From DASXUG01 sp036504995 (GTDB lineage Bacteria > Pseudomonadota > Gammaproteobacteria > Burkholderiales > Methylophilaceae): a stretch of DNA of 64,000 bases. This document shows, piece by piece, positions 38,178 through 46,900 of this stretch; the first letter of the stretch is position 1; each line of letters opens with the position of its first letter. The stretch lies in NCBI GenBank assembly GCA_036504995.1, contig DASXUG010000010.1, positions 62,001 through 126,000 of the forward strand, given 5' to 3'. The notes under the pieces are model-generated. The model was not told the DNA's origin. It saw only the letters and a list, made by a program, of their open reading frames with translations, and searched no databases. The translations under genes were made by a program, and so were the position numbers.

Positions 38178-39056
38178 TTAAGCAGCTAAGCGACGACGAG
38201 CAACAAAGCCCATTACACTTAAACCAGCCAACAACATTGCGTAGGTATCAGACTCTGGTACGTTTGCTGTTACTACGTTAGTTGTGTAGGCTAATGATGC
38301 TTGACCATTAACATAGTTAAATGTCCATTTAGCACCGTTTTCAAATTTCTCATTGATCGCTGTTGTGCTACGGCCTGTTAGGTAGTAGAAATCAGCTGAT
38401 GTATTGATAGCGTTTGTAGAGTTAACTGGCAAAGCACCTTTCCATGCATCACCAAAATCAGATGTAAAGTCGTTGCCTGACAAATACACTGATGGATCTG
38501 CGGCTTGAGAAGCAGTATTCACAGCCAATAACTGATTACCAACAGTTGGCATTTGTGAGAAGCTACCAGAACCTTGACTGAAAGATGTAGTACCAGCTTC
38601 AACAGTAGTCAAATAACGACGACCATTTTTCGCTGTAGATGTACCACTGTCATCCAAAGCAACAACGTTCCATTTCCAGTTTGCTGAGTTTGAGTTTGCA
38701 GCAGCAAAAGCTTGGAATGCTGAGTCGCTTGTCAAAGACCAATTTAAAGCAACATTTGAAGCTTCAGCTGCGTAGTTGTTAGTTGAGTTAGGTACAGCCT
38801 CACCTGCAACAACGTTAGAAAAACCTTGCGCATTATTCAAAGTCGCAGGCAAGAAGTCATTCAAAGTGAATGTACCAAATTGGCTATAACCAGCCACTGC
38901 CGTCAAGTCAAAAACATATGATTTAAAGCTAACAGTGTCATACACGTTCAAAAATAACTCACCATTGCCTGAAGCGCCGTTATCTAGTGCAGCGTTAGCT
39001 GAACCAGCAGCAACTAGAGCAGCAGCAGCCACTAAAGTTTTAAGAGTAAAGTTCAT
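38178..39056 (-). CDS. PEP-CTERM-signal protein, candidate substrate of exosortase B
   Basis: A 292-residue secreted protein. A signal peptide (1-22, ending GSANA) starts the protein. The C-terminus is a PEP-CTERM tripartite signal: VPES (266-269), a hydrophobic helix (about 273-286) and an Arg cluster (287-289) before LAA. Exosortase would cut here and attach the protein to the cell surface. The body is rich in Asn, Ser, Ala and aromatic residues and has no recognised enzyme domain. The preceding GGGAGA is a good ribosome binding site. It lies directly downstream of epsA on the same strand and is the only PEP-CTERM protein seen in the window, so the XrtB at 8.9-9.9 kb is the likely partner. 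Confidence 0.93.
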   Translation of the reverse strand: MNFTLKTLVAAAALVAAGSANAALDNGASGNGELFLNVYDTVSFKSYVFDLTAVAGYSQFGTFTLNDFLPATLNNAQGFSNVVAGEAVPNSTNNYAAEASNVALNWSLTSDSAFQAFAAANSNSANWKWNVVALDDSGTSTAKNGRRYLTTVEAGTTSFSQGSGSFSQMPTVGNQLLAVNTASQAADPSVYLSGNDFTSDFGDAWKGALPVNSTNAINTSADFYYLTGRSTTAINEKFENGAKWTFNYVNGQASLAYTTNVVTANVPESDTYAMLLAGLSVMGFVARRRLAA

Positions 39057-39563
39057 TTAAATCTCCCAATATAAATAAAAAAGGTACTACCAAATAAAAG
39101 CGTTGCAGCCCGATGTAACTCAATACAAAAAACGGCAACACCTCAAAATCATGCCCACCAAAATGTAAGCAACACCACTTTAGAACCCTTGTGTGACACC
39201 TTAACTTTCACATATAGTCCTTTCGGACCATTTTTGGATATTTCACAAAAAATTCATAAAAGACAAAAGCTACACAAACGAATCAGACCAGCTTTGAAGC
39301 CCTAACCAAGCAGTCAAAAAAACTTGTTGATTAGCCTTCAATCAACACTGATACTTTATAGAGTGAATGTTAAAAATTTTAGTGTTTAGGGGTAGTCCGA
39401 ATGGGCTATGGTTATTGAAAAGCGATTGGGGAAAGTTGTGATATTTTTTATTTTTTTATTACAATTCAAACAATTAGATAGAATAAATAATTGTGACAAT
39501 TTATTATGACGGACTATAGAACTAAATATCTTTTTTAAAAGTATTTACGAAAAAGTATGCGTT
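39057..39563 (-). promoter_or_regulatory. 507-base control region upstream of the PEP-CTERM gene
   Basis: AT-rich region with no gene. It contains two near-palindromic 16-base elements, TAGTCC-N4-GGACCA (39215-39230) and TAGTCC-N4-GGGCTA (39393-39408), plus a single GGACTA half-site at 39511-39516. The core TAGTCC-N4-GGNCNA has the symmetry of a LuxR/GerE-type site and epsA lies next door, so EpsA is a candidate regulator. I found no clear sigma-54 element. Confidence 0.4.
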
Positions 39564-40757
39564 TTACGCAGTTTGTGGATTGCTTTTACCTTGTTTGTTT
39601 AATAAGCCCTTAGCAGTTAGCATTTTTCGACGCGCAGCGATTCTATTTTTTCGCTTAGTACGCTCCTCAATACGCATTTTTTCTAGCAGTTCCGCCTCAG
39701 TCAGGGTGTGATTGATCTCAGCTTGATTAGCGAGTAATGCGTCACCTAATACAGATGTCTGATCGACTAGATCACTCTCATGTTCACTACCATCTTCTGG
39801 ATTCTCCCTCTCTGAATTGTTAGAGCGGAGATTTTTTGACTTTTGTCGATTAAATGCATCCATACTGATGCCTGCATCAGCATTAAGTGACTGTGCAACC
39901 AATTTACTTGTTGTGACCATCAACTCTGGATTGACTTGTGCAGCCGAAATAATCACATTTGCATAGGCTTTACTGCTTACATCATGTTTTTTTTGAGATT
40001 TAGAGCGAGGCTTTGTAGGTTTAATCAGCCCCAGATTCATGGCTTTTACTGCCGCATGGCTACGATTTTGTACATCAAGCTTGCGTAATATGCTTTGTAC
40101 ATGGTTTTTAACAGTCAATGCGCTAATGTGAAGTGTATCTGCAATATCTTGATTGGTTTTACCTTCATGCACCCACTGCAAAATCTCGGCCTCGCGACTG
40201 GTGATTGTTTTATTCTGAGTCGTACTCGTTTGTAGCGGTTTAATTCCAGCGACCATCAAGCGACTTAATATGACGTGCAAATGCGGGATCAGCAATTGCA
40301 ATATGTAAGCACATTGTGCATCTAGCGGTGTATTGACTCGCGAGAAGCAAAAAAACGATGAAACGCCAGCATGTCCACTGACGCCATAAGCTGCAATATT
40401 TTTTAACTCAGCTTTTTGCAAATCACCCTCGGGCTCAACAAAAGGCACGCTATGCAGACCAAACTCACCTTTAGCAAGACCCTCAGCTAAAAAAATGGGT
40501 TTATGTGTTTTTGACCATGCAGCCATGGCGCGCCAAATGACACCATGGTTAGGACGAGTTGCTTCTTCTAAATGTTGGTCGGTAAAGTAGCGCGTACTAG
40601 AAAAGTGATCAAACTGGATATGATCACCCTCACCCGTGCGGATACCGCACACCATAATTTCGTGTGGTACCAGCGCTTGAAAACTGCCTTGCAACCATGA
40701 GAATAAATGTGTGCGACGCGTGATATCAAGCGATGCCGCGACGATTTCCATAAACAC
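39564..40757 (-). CDS. epsA: LuxR-type transcriptional regulator EpsA (exosortase-B locus regulator) with C-terminal extension
   Basis: A 397-residue protein counting from a GTG at 40757. It has an N-terminal EpsA sensor-like domain (about 10-170: HLFSWLQGSFQALVPHEIMVCGI, PFVEPEGDL, VSSFFCFSRVN). A LuxR/GerE helix-turn-helix follows (185-245: TSREAEILQWVHEGKTNQDI and TVKNHVQSILRKLDV). It is the known regulator type of exosortase-B loci. After the HTH come about 150 residues of charged, low-complexity sequence (KPRSKSQKKHD... ending KSNPQTA) that typical EpsA proteins do not need. The true start may be an ATT at 40793 with GGAG eight bases upstream (encoding NTANLTPFQTE before the V); the GTG has no Shine-Dalgarno. 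Confidence 0.88.
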   Translation of the reverse strand: MFMEIVAASLDITRRTHLFSWLQGSFQALVPHEIMVCGIRTGEGDHIQFDHFSSTRYFTDQHLEEATRPNHGVIWRAMAAWSKTHKPIFLAEGLAKGEFGLHSVPFVEPEGDLQKAELKNIAAYGVSGHAGVSSFFCFSRVNTPLDAQCAYILQLLIPHLHVILSRLMVAGIKPLQTSTTQNKTITSREAEILQWVHEGKTNQDIADTLHISALTVKNHVQSILRKLDVQNRSHAAVKAMNLGLIKPTKPRSKSQKKHDVSSKAYANVIISAAQVNPELMVTTSKLVAQSLNADAGISMDAFNRQKSKNLRSNNSERENPEDGSEHESDLVDQTSVLGDALLANQAEINHTLTEAELLEKMRIEERTKRKNRIAARRKMLTAKGLLNKQGKSNPQTA

Positions 40758-41098
40758 TTCGGTTTGAAATGGCGTTAGGTTGGCAGTATTAATAGCAGCA
40801 GCTCCAGTTTAGTTGATGCATTGCAAATTTAAAAATGACAACCCCTGAAAAAAACGCGTATTTAATGATAAAGTTTAGATAAAAACGCGCATTATTTTTT
40901 GTTTATGCCTGTATGCTCGGTATTATTTACTTTCAAGATTGCATGAGAATTAAGTATTGATGGCACTTTTATGTCAAATAAATGACACTCGCTCTAGCGC
41001 TTTTAGTAACAATGGATGAAATAAACCTTTCTCAAGATTTACATAGCCAATAAATGCTGTTTAAATCATTAATCTTTCACACTTTTGTAGGATAATGT
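40758..41098. promoter_or_regulatory. Divergent control region between epsA and the lytic transglycosylase
   Basis: The gap separates two divergent genes. It holds a perfect inverted repeat TGTCA-N6-TGACA (40972-40987) and two direct AAAACGCG repeats (40851-40858, 40882-40889) spaced 31 bases, about three helical turns, on the epsA side. These look like operator sites, but the protein that binds them is not known. Confidence 0.35.
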
Positions 41099-41746
41099 GT
41101 GCTTATGAAAGTTACACTCCACTCAAAGCCAGAAAAGCAAAAACTCACCTTCATTGCGCTAATGTTGGTGAGCCAATATGCTTGTGCTGATATTTACTTA
41201 GACGCCAGTGCAACGGATGAGATTCGTCTAAGTAATAACCCGACGGACGTAACTTGCTGTGTATTGATTGTTGAGCCAGCGGCCAATTTAACAGATGTGA
41301 CATCTGCCAATAATGACCCAAGTGATTTAGCAACGGACACCAAGAAAATAAATCAACTACCATTTAACAAAGAAGTTGCAGCGGCGGCCAAAGAAACGCG
41401 GTTAGAACCCGCGCTTATCCACGCAGTAATTGCGACTGAATCTCACCACAATCCTAGAGCGTTATCCCCGCGCGGAGCACAAGGTTTAATGCAGCTAATG
41501 CCATTTACTGCCAGGCGTTTTTCTGTGCGTGATGCATTTAACCCTGCGCAAAATATTTTGGCTGGGGCGCGTTATTTACGAGAGTTAAAAGATTTGTACA
41601 ATGGGGATATGCAGTTAGCTTTAGCTGCCTATAACGCGGGGCCTGAGGCGGTGAATCGATATGGTAGAAAAATACCACCATTTAGGGAAACTATGGGTTA
41701 CGTACCAAGGGTCTTGAGTATTTATAAAAGTCTGACTAAAGTTTAA
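41099..41746 (+). CDS. Lytic transglycosylase (SLT domain)
   Basis: A 215-residue envelope protein with an N-terminal hydrophobic segment (signal-like, LTFIALMLVSQYACA). An SLT lysozyme-like domain covers residues about 90-215: catalytic Glu114 in VIATESHHNPRALSPRG, then GLMQLMPFTARRF and ALAAYNAGPEAV. It would cleave peptidoglycan, possibly opening a passage for the secretin complex encoded on the opposite strand. GTG at 41099 is chosen over the ATG at 41105 because AGGA lies six bases before it. It is divergent from epsA. Confidence 0.92.
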   Translation: MLMKVTLHSKPEKQKLTFIALMLVSQYACADIYLDASATDEIRLSNNPTDVTCCVLIVEPAANLTDVTSANNDPSDLATDTKKINQLPFNKEVAAAAKETRLEPALIHAVIATESHHNPRALSPRGAQGLMQLMPFTARRFSVRDAFNPAQNILAGARYLRELKDLYNGDMQLALAAYNAGPEAVNRYGRKIPPFRETMGYVPRVLSIYKSLTKV

Positions 41747-41782
41747 TAAGCCTTAACAAATAATAACCTTAGTAAATCAATA

Positions 41783-42763
41783 TTACTGCACACTCCCTTT
41801 ACACAACTTAAACTCGTTGTCTGCATCCATCTTACATTTGCGACACTCACTATTAGTTGCACTACCACTACCACACAAGTCGTTGCAAACCTGCTGAGCA
41901 GCCTCATATGGCTCAGTGCATAATTGCAACCTTCTGACACCCTCATTGATAGACCATGATTCTGCGTCAGCATCTTGCTGTGAAATGTTCGGAGCGACTT
42001 GTACACTCCCAACATTGTTTGAATTAGTAGTTTCTTTGGCATTTGAGGTAACAATTGAGGTTGAAGGGGCTGCCTGATTGCCTCCACCATAGACAAACTG
42101 CCAATCTTGATAGCTTGGTTTTTTGGGTTTAATGGGCTGGCTTGTTTTGCCAGCATCTAATTTGTTGAGGTCCGCCACATTGTTACCGACAACACTATTA
42201 CTTGAGTTATTTCCGCTCGTTTGGTTGACACCAGCCTGATTCGCATTAACTTGATTAAAGTTGGTTGGGTTTGCATTCGCTTGATTTACACTAGTCGTAT
42301 TGCCTGGTTGAGTTATATTTTTTTTCTTCTTGAGCAAATCCACATCATAAGGCTTAGCCAATGGTTCGAGCTTGGATTTGCTATAGACCCCCGTAATGCG
42401 ATCACCGTTTTTAATCAATCCCCAATCGTTGCTTCTAGTCATGGGGTCGCGATATAGCTTGCGGATATGATGCACTACGCTGGGGGCACGACTGTCTTTA
42501 AGTAAATCTTTTAGGTTTTTGGGTAGCTGTTGCGGGCCGCAGACCTTACATTCATAATAACTGGCAATCGCTGCAACATATTGCTCCCCTGCAAAACGTA
42601 GCTCTTTTTCATTTTCGCGCTGCATTTCTGTTTTCCAGACGATACCCACCCCTGACAACGCAATACCTGCAATAGCAACAATCAGCATTAGGCCGATATA
42701 GGTAAAGCCGAGGGAGCGTTTTAAATCAGGGGAACGATTTAAATGTAGATATGCAGTCTGCAT
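41783..42763 (-). CDS. Prepilin-like protein with Asn-rich repeats, type II secretion operon
   Basis: A 326-residue protein with a prepilin-like N-terminus: LKRSLG|FTYIGLMLIVAIAG, cleavage after Gly19. The conserved Glu at mature position 5 is Gly24, a change also seen in some minor pseudopilins such as GspK. A soluble domain of about 120 residues follows (CKVCGPQQLP, YRDPMTRSNDWG). A low-complexity Asn/Gln/Thr region spans about 155-190. The C-terminus holds six cysteines (QLCTEPYEAAQQVCNDLC, ECRKCKMDADNEFKLCKG). It closes the eleven-gene secretion operon. The E5 change suggests a tip or minor pseudopilin, not a fibre-building one. Confidence 0.75.
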   Translation of the reverse strand: MQTAYLHLNRSPDLKRSLGFTYIGLMLIVAIAGIALSGVGIVWKTEMQRENEKELRFAGEQYVAAIASYYECKVCGPQQLPKNLKDLLKDSRAPSVVHHIRKLYRDPMTRSNDWGLIKNGDRITGVYSKSKLEPLAKPYDVDLLKKKKNITQPGNTTSVNQANANPTNFNQVNANQAGVNQTSGNNSSNSVVGNNVADLNKLDAGKTSQPIKPKKPSYQDWQFVYGGGNQAAPSTSIVTSNAKETTNSNNVGSVQVAPNISQQDADAESWSINEGVRRLQLCTEPYEAAQQVCNDLCGSGSATNSECRKCKMDADNEFKLCKGSVQ

Positions 42764-42775
42764 GGCGAATGTCTA

Positions 42776-43177
42776 CTACCACTCACTATAGCGCGAGCCA
42801 TCTTTAGCCTGACCATCTGCGCCACTGTGAATATCATAAACATTGCCTTTTAATGGCGGCGTGGGGTCTGTCAGCAGCCAAGTGGTTTTACTTTCCGTGA
42901 TGGGGTCAACTGGCACAGAGCGGATATACTTCATCGTCACCAGCTCATCTAAACTATCAGGGTAGCGGCCTTGGTCTGCATAAAATTTATCTAAGGTTTC
43001 ACGTATGGTGCTGAGGTCGTGCTTAAGGGTAGATTCTTTCGCTTGATCTACACCCTTAAAATAACGTGGCATAGCAACGGTAAGTAGCAGCGCGATAATC
43101 GCAAGTACAACGAGTAGCTCAACCAAGGTAAACCCTTTTGTGCTGACAGGTATTTGGCGCTTAACTATTTTCATCAT
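42776..43177 (-). CDS. GspG-like pseudopilin (type II secretion)
   Basis: A prepilin of about 133 residues with a basic leader (MMKIVKRQIPVSTKG) and the mature start FTLVELLVVLAIIALLL; Glu at +5 is present. The soluble part has FYADQGRYPDSLDELV and the end (YDIHSGADGQAKDGSRYSEW) resembles the GspG calcium-site region with a terminal tryptophan. The start is not certain: a GTG at 43210 would overlap the stop of the upstream pilin by seven bases but add 11 residues, and neither has a strong ribosome binding site. It is the second of three prepilin-like genes after the secretin gene. Confidence 0.85.
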   Translation of the reverse strand: MMKIVKRQIPVSTKGFTLVELLVVLAIIALLLTVAMPRYFKGVDQAKESTLKHDLSTIRETLDKFYADQGRYPDSLDELVTMKYIRSVPVDPITESKTTWLLTDPTPPLKGNVYDIHSGADGQAKDGSRYSEW

Positions 43178-43203
43178 CAATTGCTTGCTTTCGTTTAAAC
43201 CAT

Positions 43204-43704
43204 CTACCACTGTTTATAAGGCACGCCATTGATGCCAACTTGCTCGCTTTTAGAGTACACGTCATAGACATCATCCCCCTCTTTGGGGTTGTCAGCATCG
43301 CTCTCATATGAGCGCGTACCCCATGTTTCTGCGGCGGGAGTATCACCATTTTCTGCCATTGGGTCTCGTGGTATGCGTCTTAAAAACTTAATTTTGGCTT
43401 TTTTGGGAGAGTTTGCATCCACCACCCCCTCTGCCAAAACAGCTAAATTGGGTGGGTAGCCATTAGGTATCACACCCAGCTGTATTCCTGCACCAGTTTT
43501 TGAGATACGTCCTTGATCATACGCCGATTTATATGCGTCTATCGCCTCGCGGATTTGGCGCAAGCTGTTACGCAGCTCCACCTCTTTCGCACGCTGCACC
43601 GAAAGTTGAAACATGGGCAAGGCACCAGAAGCCAGAATTGCCACAATGACCACCGTCACTAACAGTTCGATTAAGGTAAAACCTTTAACACGCGCTTTCA
43701 TCAC
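43204..43704 (-). CDS. GspG-like pseudopilin (type II secretion), first of three after the secretin
   Basis: A 166-residue prepilin: MMKARVKG|FTLIELLVTVVIVAILA, with Glu at +5 (Glu13). The soluble domain has VELRNSLRQIREAIDAYKSA, then RIPRDPMAENGDT and DDVYDVYSKSEQVG with a terminal YKQW, as in long GspG-type proteins. It would be a fibre or minor subunit of the pseudopilus. The gene lies 30 bases after the secretin gene. Confidence 0.88.
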   Translation of the reverse strand: MMKARVKGFTLIELLVTVVIVAILASGALPMFQLSVQRAKEVELRNSLRQIREAIDAYKSAYDQGRISKTGAGIQLGVIPNGYPPNLAVLAEGVVDANSPKKAKIKFLRRIPRDPMAENGDTPAAETWGTRSYESDADNPKEGDDVYDVYSKSEQVGINGVPYKQW

Positions 43705-43733
43705 AGCACCATACTAGATGTAACGAATACGCA

Positions 43734-45746
43734 TTATGGCGCTAAACCAGGGATAGGCGGCTGAGTCTCCTGCTGCGGAGGTGCAGCATTTTCTACTGGT
43801 GGCGCAACTGGCGCAGGCTCGACTAGCTCTACGGGTAGTGGTGTATCTAAAAGAGGCTGTTCATTTGGTTGAGGAATATTATTATTCGGCGCAACAGTTC
43901 GCCCACCACCGATCACAGGCGAACCTGCGGTTTGTGGCCTATCATTAATCGTGCCATCCGTGCCAGACCAATACTCGGTCACTTCTGCATCAGGGCGGTT
44001 GATATTACCCAATACATGCGGGGTAATCGATAGCACGATTTCAGTTTTATTCTTTTTATCTTCTTGATTTTTAAACAAACGACCTAGCAGTGGTAAGTCA
44101 GCTAAGCCTGGCAAGCCACTTGAACTTTTACGCTCATCATCTGAAATCAGGCCCGCTAAAATTTGCGTTTCACCATTTTTTAGACGCAAGATGGTATTGG
44201 CGTTACGTGTGCCAATGGTATAAACCGTCGAACCATTTTTGGTCACAGTTTTTTCGCCTAGCGAGCTCACTTCCAGACCAATTTTGATATTCACATAATC
44301 ATCTAAAGTAATACGCGGCTCCACATCAAGCTTTAAGCCAACGTCCACATACTGAACACTTTCGGTGATAGTGGAAGCGGTACCTGTCACATTACTCGTA
44401 ATAATCGGCACTTTATCGCCCACCAAAACTTTTGCTTTTTCATTGTTGCGCACCCGAATACGAGGGTTTGATAGTAAATTCACATCGCCCACGGTTTTTC
44501 TAAAGTTGAGTGCGGGATTAGGGGAAACACCAAGTGACCCCGCACCTAAACGCTGCAAGCTGGCAATGGTTAAGGGTTGCTCAGTTAACACAGAGGTAGA
44601 AGTGGTCGCCACTGCTGTCGTGGTTGAGGTTGCGATATTGGTCAAATTATTAACTGCAATTTGGCTTGGATAAGTAAGACCTAGCTCCTGTAGACGAGTA
44701 CGACTGACCTCTAGCACCTCAATTTCCAGCATCACTTCTGGGTCTGCCATATCATTGGCAGCGATTAATTTTTCGGCAATACGAATAGTTTCTGGCGTAT
44801 CGCGAATCACGATCATATTTAAACGATCATCAATAAAAATATCTTTCGATTTCAAAATTGTTCTCAACATCGCGCCCGTTTGTTTGGCGGTAGTGTTGGT
44901 TAAGTAAAAGCTATGGATCATCAACTCTTGATAATCTTTCACTTTTTGCGGCAAACTGGGGTATACCAAAGCGCTAGTTTCAGAGAGCGCTTTTTTCTGC
45001 AAACCATTTGATGAGAGCACCATATCAATGGCATCTTCAATCTTGGCCTGCTTAATAAACACCGTAGCCTTGGTGTCTGGGCGGATATCTTTATCTAAAA
45101 TAAAGTTAATGCCTGTGGCGCGTGACAGGGCCTCAAACACCATTTTAATATTGGCATCACGTAGCTCTAAACTAACAGGTTTTTCAAACGGAGGCTTGAG
45201 TTTTGGTGGCTCACTTCTCGCCAAACCACGCTTTTCTTTCAGCTCTTTTTGTAGCACCAGCGCATCGGCTTGCGTAGGATTCTCCAATAATACTTTTCGT
45301 ACGATAGTCTGCGCTGAATCTAGTTTATTTTGCTCCATTTGACTACGTGCATCGGTAATCAATGCAATATGCGCTTTATCACGCTCCATCTCAGCCAGTG
45401 CATTTTTTGCAACGACATTGTTATCATCTAGCGTGAGAGCACGTGCGTAAAGTGAAGCAGCTTCATCCAATCTCCCTGCTTTTTTTGCTGAGTCAGCCTG
45501 CTTTAGCAAATCTGCCACCGCTTTTTCTTGTGTTACACGTAGATCTTTTAGCGGTACTGTTTCTTCTGGTTTTTTATCAGACTTAGCTTTAGCATTAGTT
45601 ACCTTTTCTTCTGGTGTGTTACCCATCACTTTATTTAATGGCCAAGGCGCGGTTGCACAGGCTGTTACACTCAGGCTAAATAGCAACATCATCACTTGTT
45701 TCAGCGGTTTTAACTGATGCTTGGCAGGTGGATTGTTCGGTTTCAT
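43734..45746 (-). CDS. gspD: Outer-membrane secretin (GspD/PilQ family) lipoprotein
   Basis: A 670-residue secretin. A lipobox SVTAC (Cys30) would anchor it to the outer membrane without needing a separate pilotin. A TPR-like helical part (about 60-185) comes first. N0/N1-type domains follow (VSLELRDANIKMVFEALSRA; HSFYLTNTTAKQTGAMLRTI; about 200-330). The secretin core (about 335-590) holds VLVGDKVPIITS and TQILAGLISDDERKSSSGLP. A Pro-rich tail (about 610-670) ends the protein. It forms the outer-membrane channel of the system encoded in this operon. Confidence 0.94.
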   Translation of the reverse strand: MKPNNPPAKHQLKPLKQVMMLLFSLSVTACATAPWPLNKVMGNTPEEKVTNAKAKSDKKPEETVPLKDLRVTQEKAVADLLKQADSAKKAGRLDEAASLYARALTLDDNNVVAKNALAEMERDKAHIALITDARSQMEQNKLDSAQTIVRKVLLENPTQADALVLQKELKEKRGLARSEPPKLKPPFEKPVSLELRDANIKMVFEALSRATGINFILDKDIRPDTKATVFIKQAKIEDAIDMVLSSNGLQKKALSETSALVYPSLPQKVKDYQELMIHSFYLTNTTAKQTGAMLRTILKSKDIFIDDRLNMIVIRDTPETIRIAEKLIAANDMADPEVMLEIEVLEVSRTRLQELGLTYPSQIAVNNLTNIATSTTTAVATTSTSVLTEQPLTIASLQRLGAGSLGVSPNPALNFRKTVGDVNLLSNPRIRVRNNEKAKVLVGDKVPIITSNVTGTASTITESVQYVDVGLKLDVEPRITLDDYVNIKIGLEVSSLGEKTVTKNGSTVYTIGTRNANTILRLKNGETQILAGLISDDERKSSSGLPGLADLPLLGRLFKNQEDKKNKTEIVLSITPHVLGNINRPDAEVTEYWSGTDGTINDRPQTAGSPVIGGGRTVAPNNNIPQPNEQPLLDTPLPVELVEPAPVAPPVENAAPPQQETQPPIPGLAP

Positions 45747-45764
45747 TGCGTATTCCTCGTGGCG

Positions 45765-46340
45765 CTATCTAATTGCAGCCGGATTATTTAATTTTGAAAA
45801 AGTTTGTACCAAGCCTGTAGGCAAGTGGGTTAAACGCACCGCGTTTTCATCCTCACCCTCTAGACGCCAGCTAGCATCAATGTTTTGACCTTTTTGTACA
45901 GTATATACACGGTTATTGCTGCTTAAAAAATATTGCGTGCCGCCTGGTACATTCTCAAGTTTACCCATATACGCAAATGGCGCTGGTGGTGCAACTGGCT
46001 TGGGCGGCGGAGGTGGCGCAACCACCACTGGTTTAACTTTAGGCGGTGGTGGTGGCACATACCAAGAGTGAGGTGCAAATAAACCACTCGGCTTAACTTG
46101 GTCTAAATTACGTTGATAACTTACCCATGATGCGTTATCCGTTATAGCCTCAGCGCGCGCTGAATTTTTAGGTTGGTCTGCCACTTGTCCTGTCTCATCT
46201 CGTCTTTCGCGATGTACAGGGGCGGCAATATCGGAATCATCTTCTGGATTTTCTTGTTGCGATACCCAATAAGTCGCCCATAGCGTTAACAACAATGCGC
46301 CACCCAGCATAAGGTTACGTTGGCTCAAGGCTAATGCCAT
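45765..46340 (-). CDS. GspC/PilP-like inner-membrane protein of the secretion system
   Basis: A 191-residue protein with one N-terminal membrane helix (about 10-28), a polar linker with proline-rich segments (PPPPPKVKP, PPPPPKPVAPPAP, about 95-125) and a small C-terminal domain (about 125-191: FAYMGKLENVPGGTQYFLSS, VYTVQKGQNIDASWRLEG) like the homology region of GspC/PilP. Such proteins link the inner-membrane platform to the secretin encoded next. It overlaps the PilO-like gene by 10 bases. Confidence 0.75.
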   Translation of the reverse strand: MALALSQRNLMLGGALLLTLWATYWVSQQENPEDDSDIAAPVHRERRDETGQVADQPKNSARAEAITDNASWVSYQRNLDQVKPSGLFAPHSWYVPPPPPKVKPVVVAPPPPPKPVAPPAPFAYMGKLENVPGGTQYFLSSNNRVYTVQKGQNIDASWRLEGEDENAVRLTHLPTGLVQTFSKLNNPAAIR

Positions 46341-46900
46341 GTCTCGCCTTTCAAAAACAAGACAAACTCAACATTGGCCTCTAGTTTAGGTGCATCGCTG
46401 GTTTCGCGCTTCAGGGTAATATCACTCAACGCAGCCACGGGAATTTGCTTAAGCACACTGGCAATAAAACGGCGGATTTGCGCATAATCTCCGACTACAG
46501 GCAGTTGAATTTCATATCGCGTCACGCGCCCTTTTTTCTCAGTGGTAAGTTTATAGTCGCCCAAGTCCAAGGCCAGTTTTTCATCGTGGGCCGCTTTGTT
46601 AATCACCTTCAGCCAATCTGGCAAGGTCGTACCCTTAGGAAATTGCGCATAAAAACGCGAGACTAGCTCCGCTTCTGTTTCTTGGGGCTTGGCAGCTACA
46701 ACAGGTTTTGTTGCTGCTAATTGCTGTTGCTCTATTAAGTCTTGACGTTTTTGCATCAAACTTTGTTGGCTGGGCAACACTAACCCTTGATACACTAGGC
46801 CAGCCAAAATCAGCAAGACAATTCCCAACATGCCAGCAAAGCTTAGCCAGTTGGTAAACCGCCGCATAGTCCAACTCACATAAGCCATCGTATTATTCAT
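46331..46900 (-). CDS. PilO/GspM-like inner-membrane protein
   Basis: A 189-residue bitopic protein: one membrane helix (about 15-38), a short coiled coil (about 40-65), then a ferredoxin-like periplasmic domain (TRYEIQLPVVGDYAQIRRFI, about 125-180). Topology and gene order (after PilN-like, before PilP-like) match the PilO/GspM alignment proteins. It overlaps the PilN-like gene by eight bases, so translation is coupled. Confidence 0.75.
   Translation of the reverse strand: MNNTMAYVSWTMRRFTNWLSFAGMLGIVLLILAGLVYQGLVLPSQQSLMQKRQDLIEQQQLAATKPVVAAKPQETEAELVSRFYAQFPKGTTLPDWLKVINKAAHDEKLALDLGDYKLTTEKKGRVTRYEIQLPVVGDYAQIRRFIASVLKQIPVAALSDITLKRETSDAPKLEANVEFVLFLKGETWH

Noticed and set aside
39057..39563. 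A sigma-54 promoter for the PEP-CTERM gene
   Set aside because: I looked for the GG-N10-GC pattern in good context (TGGCAC-N5-TTGC) on the minus strand and found no acceptable match.
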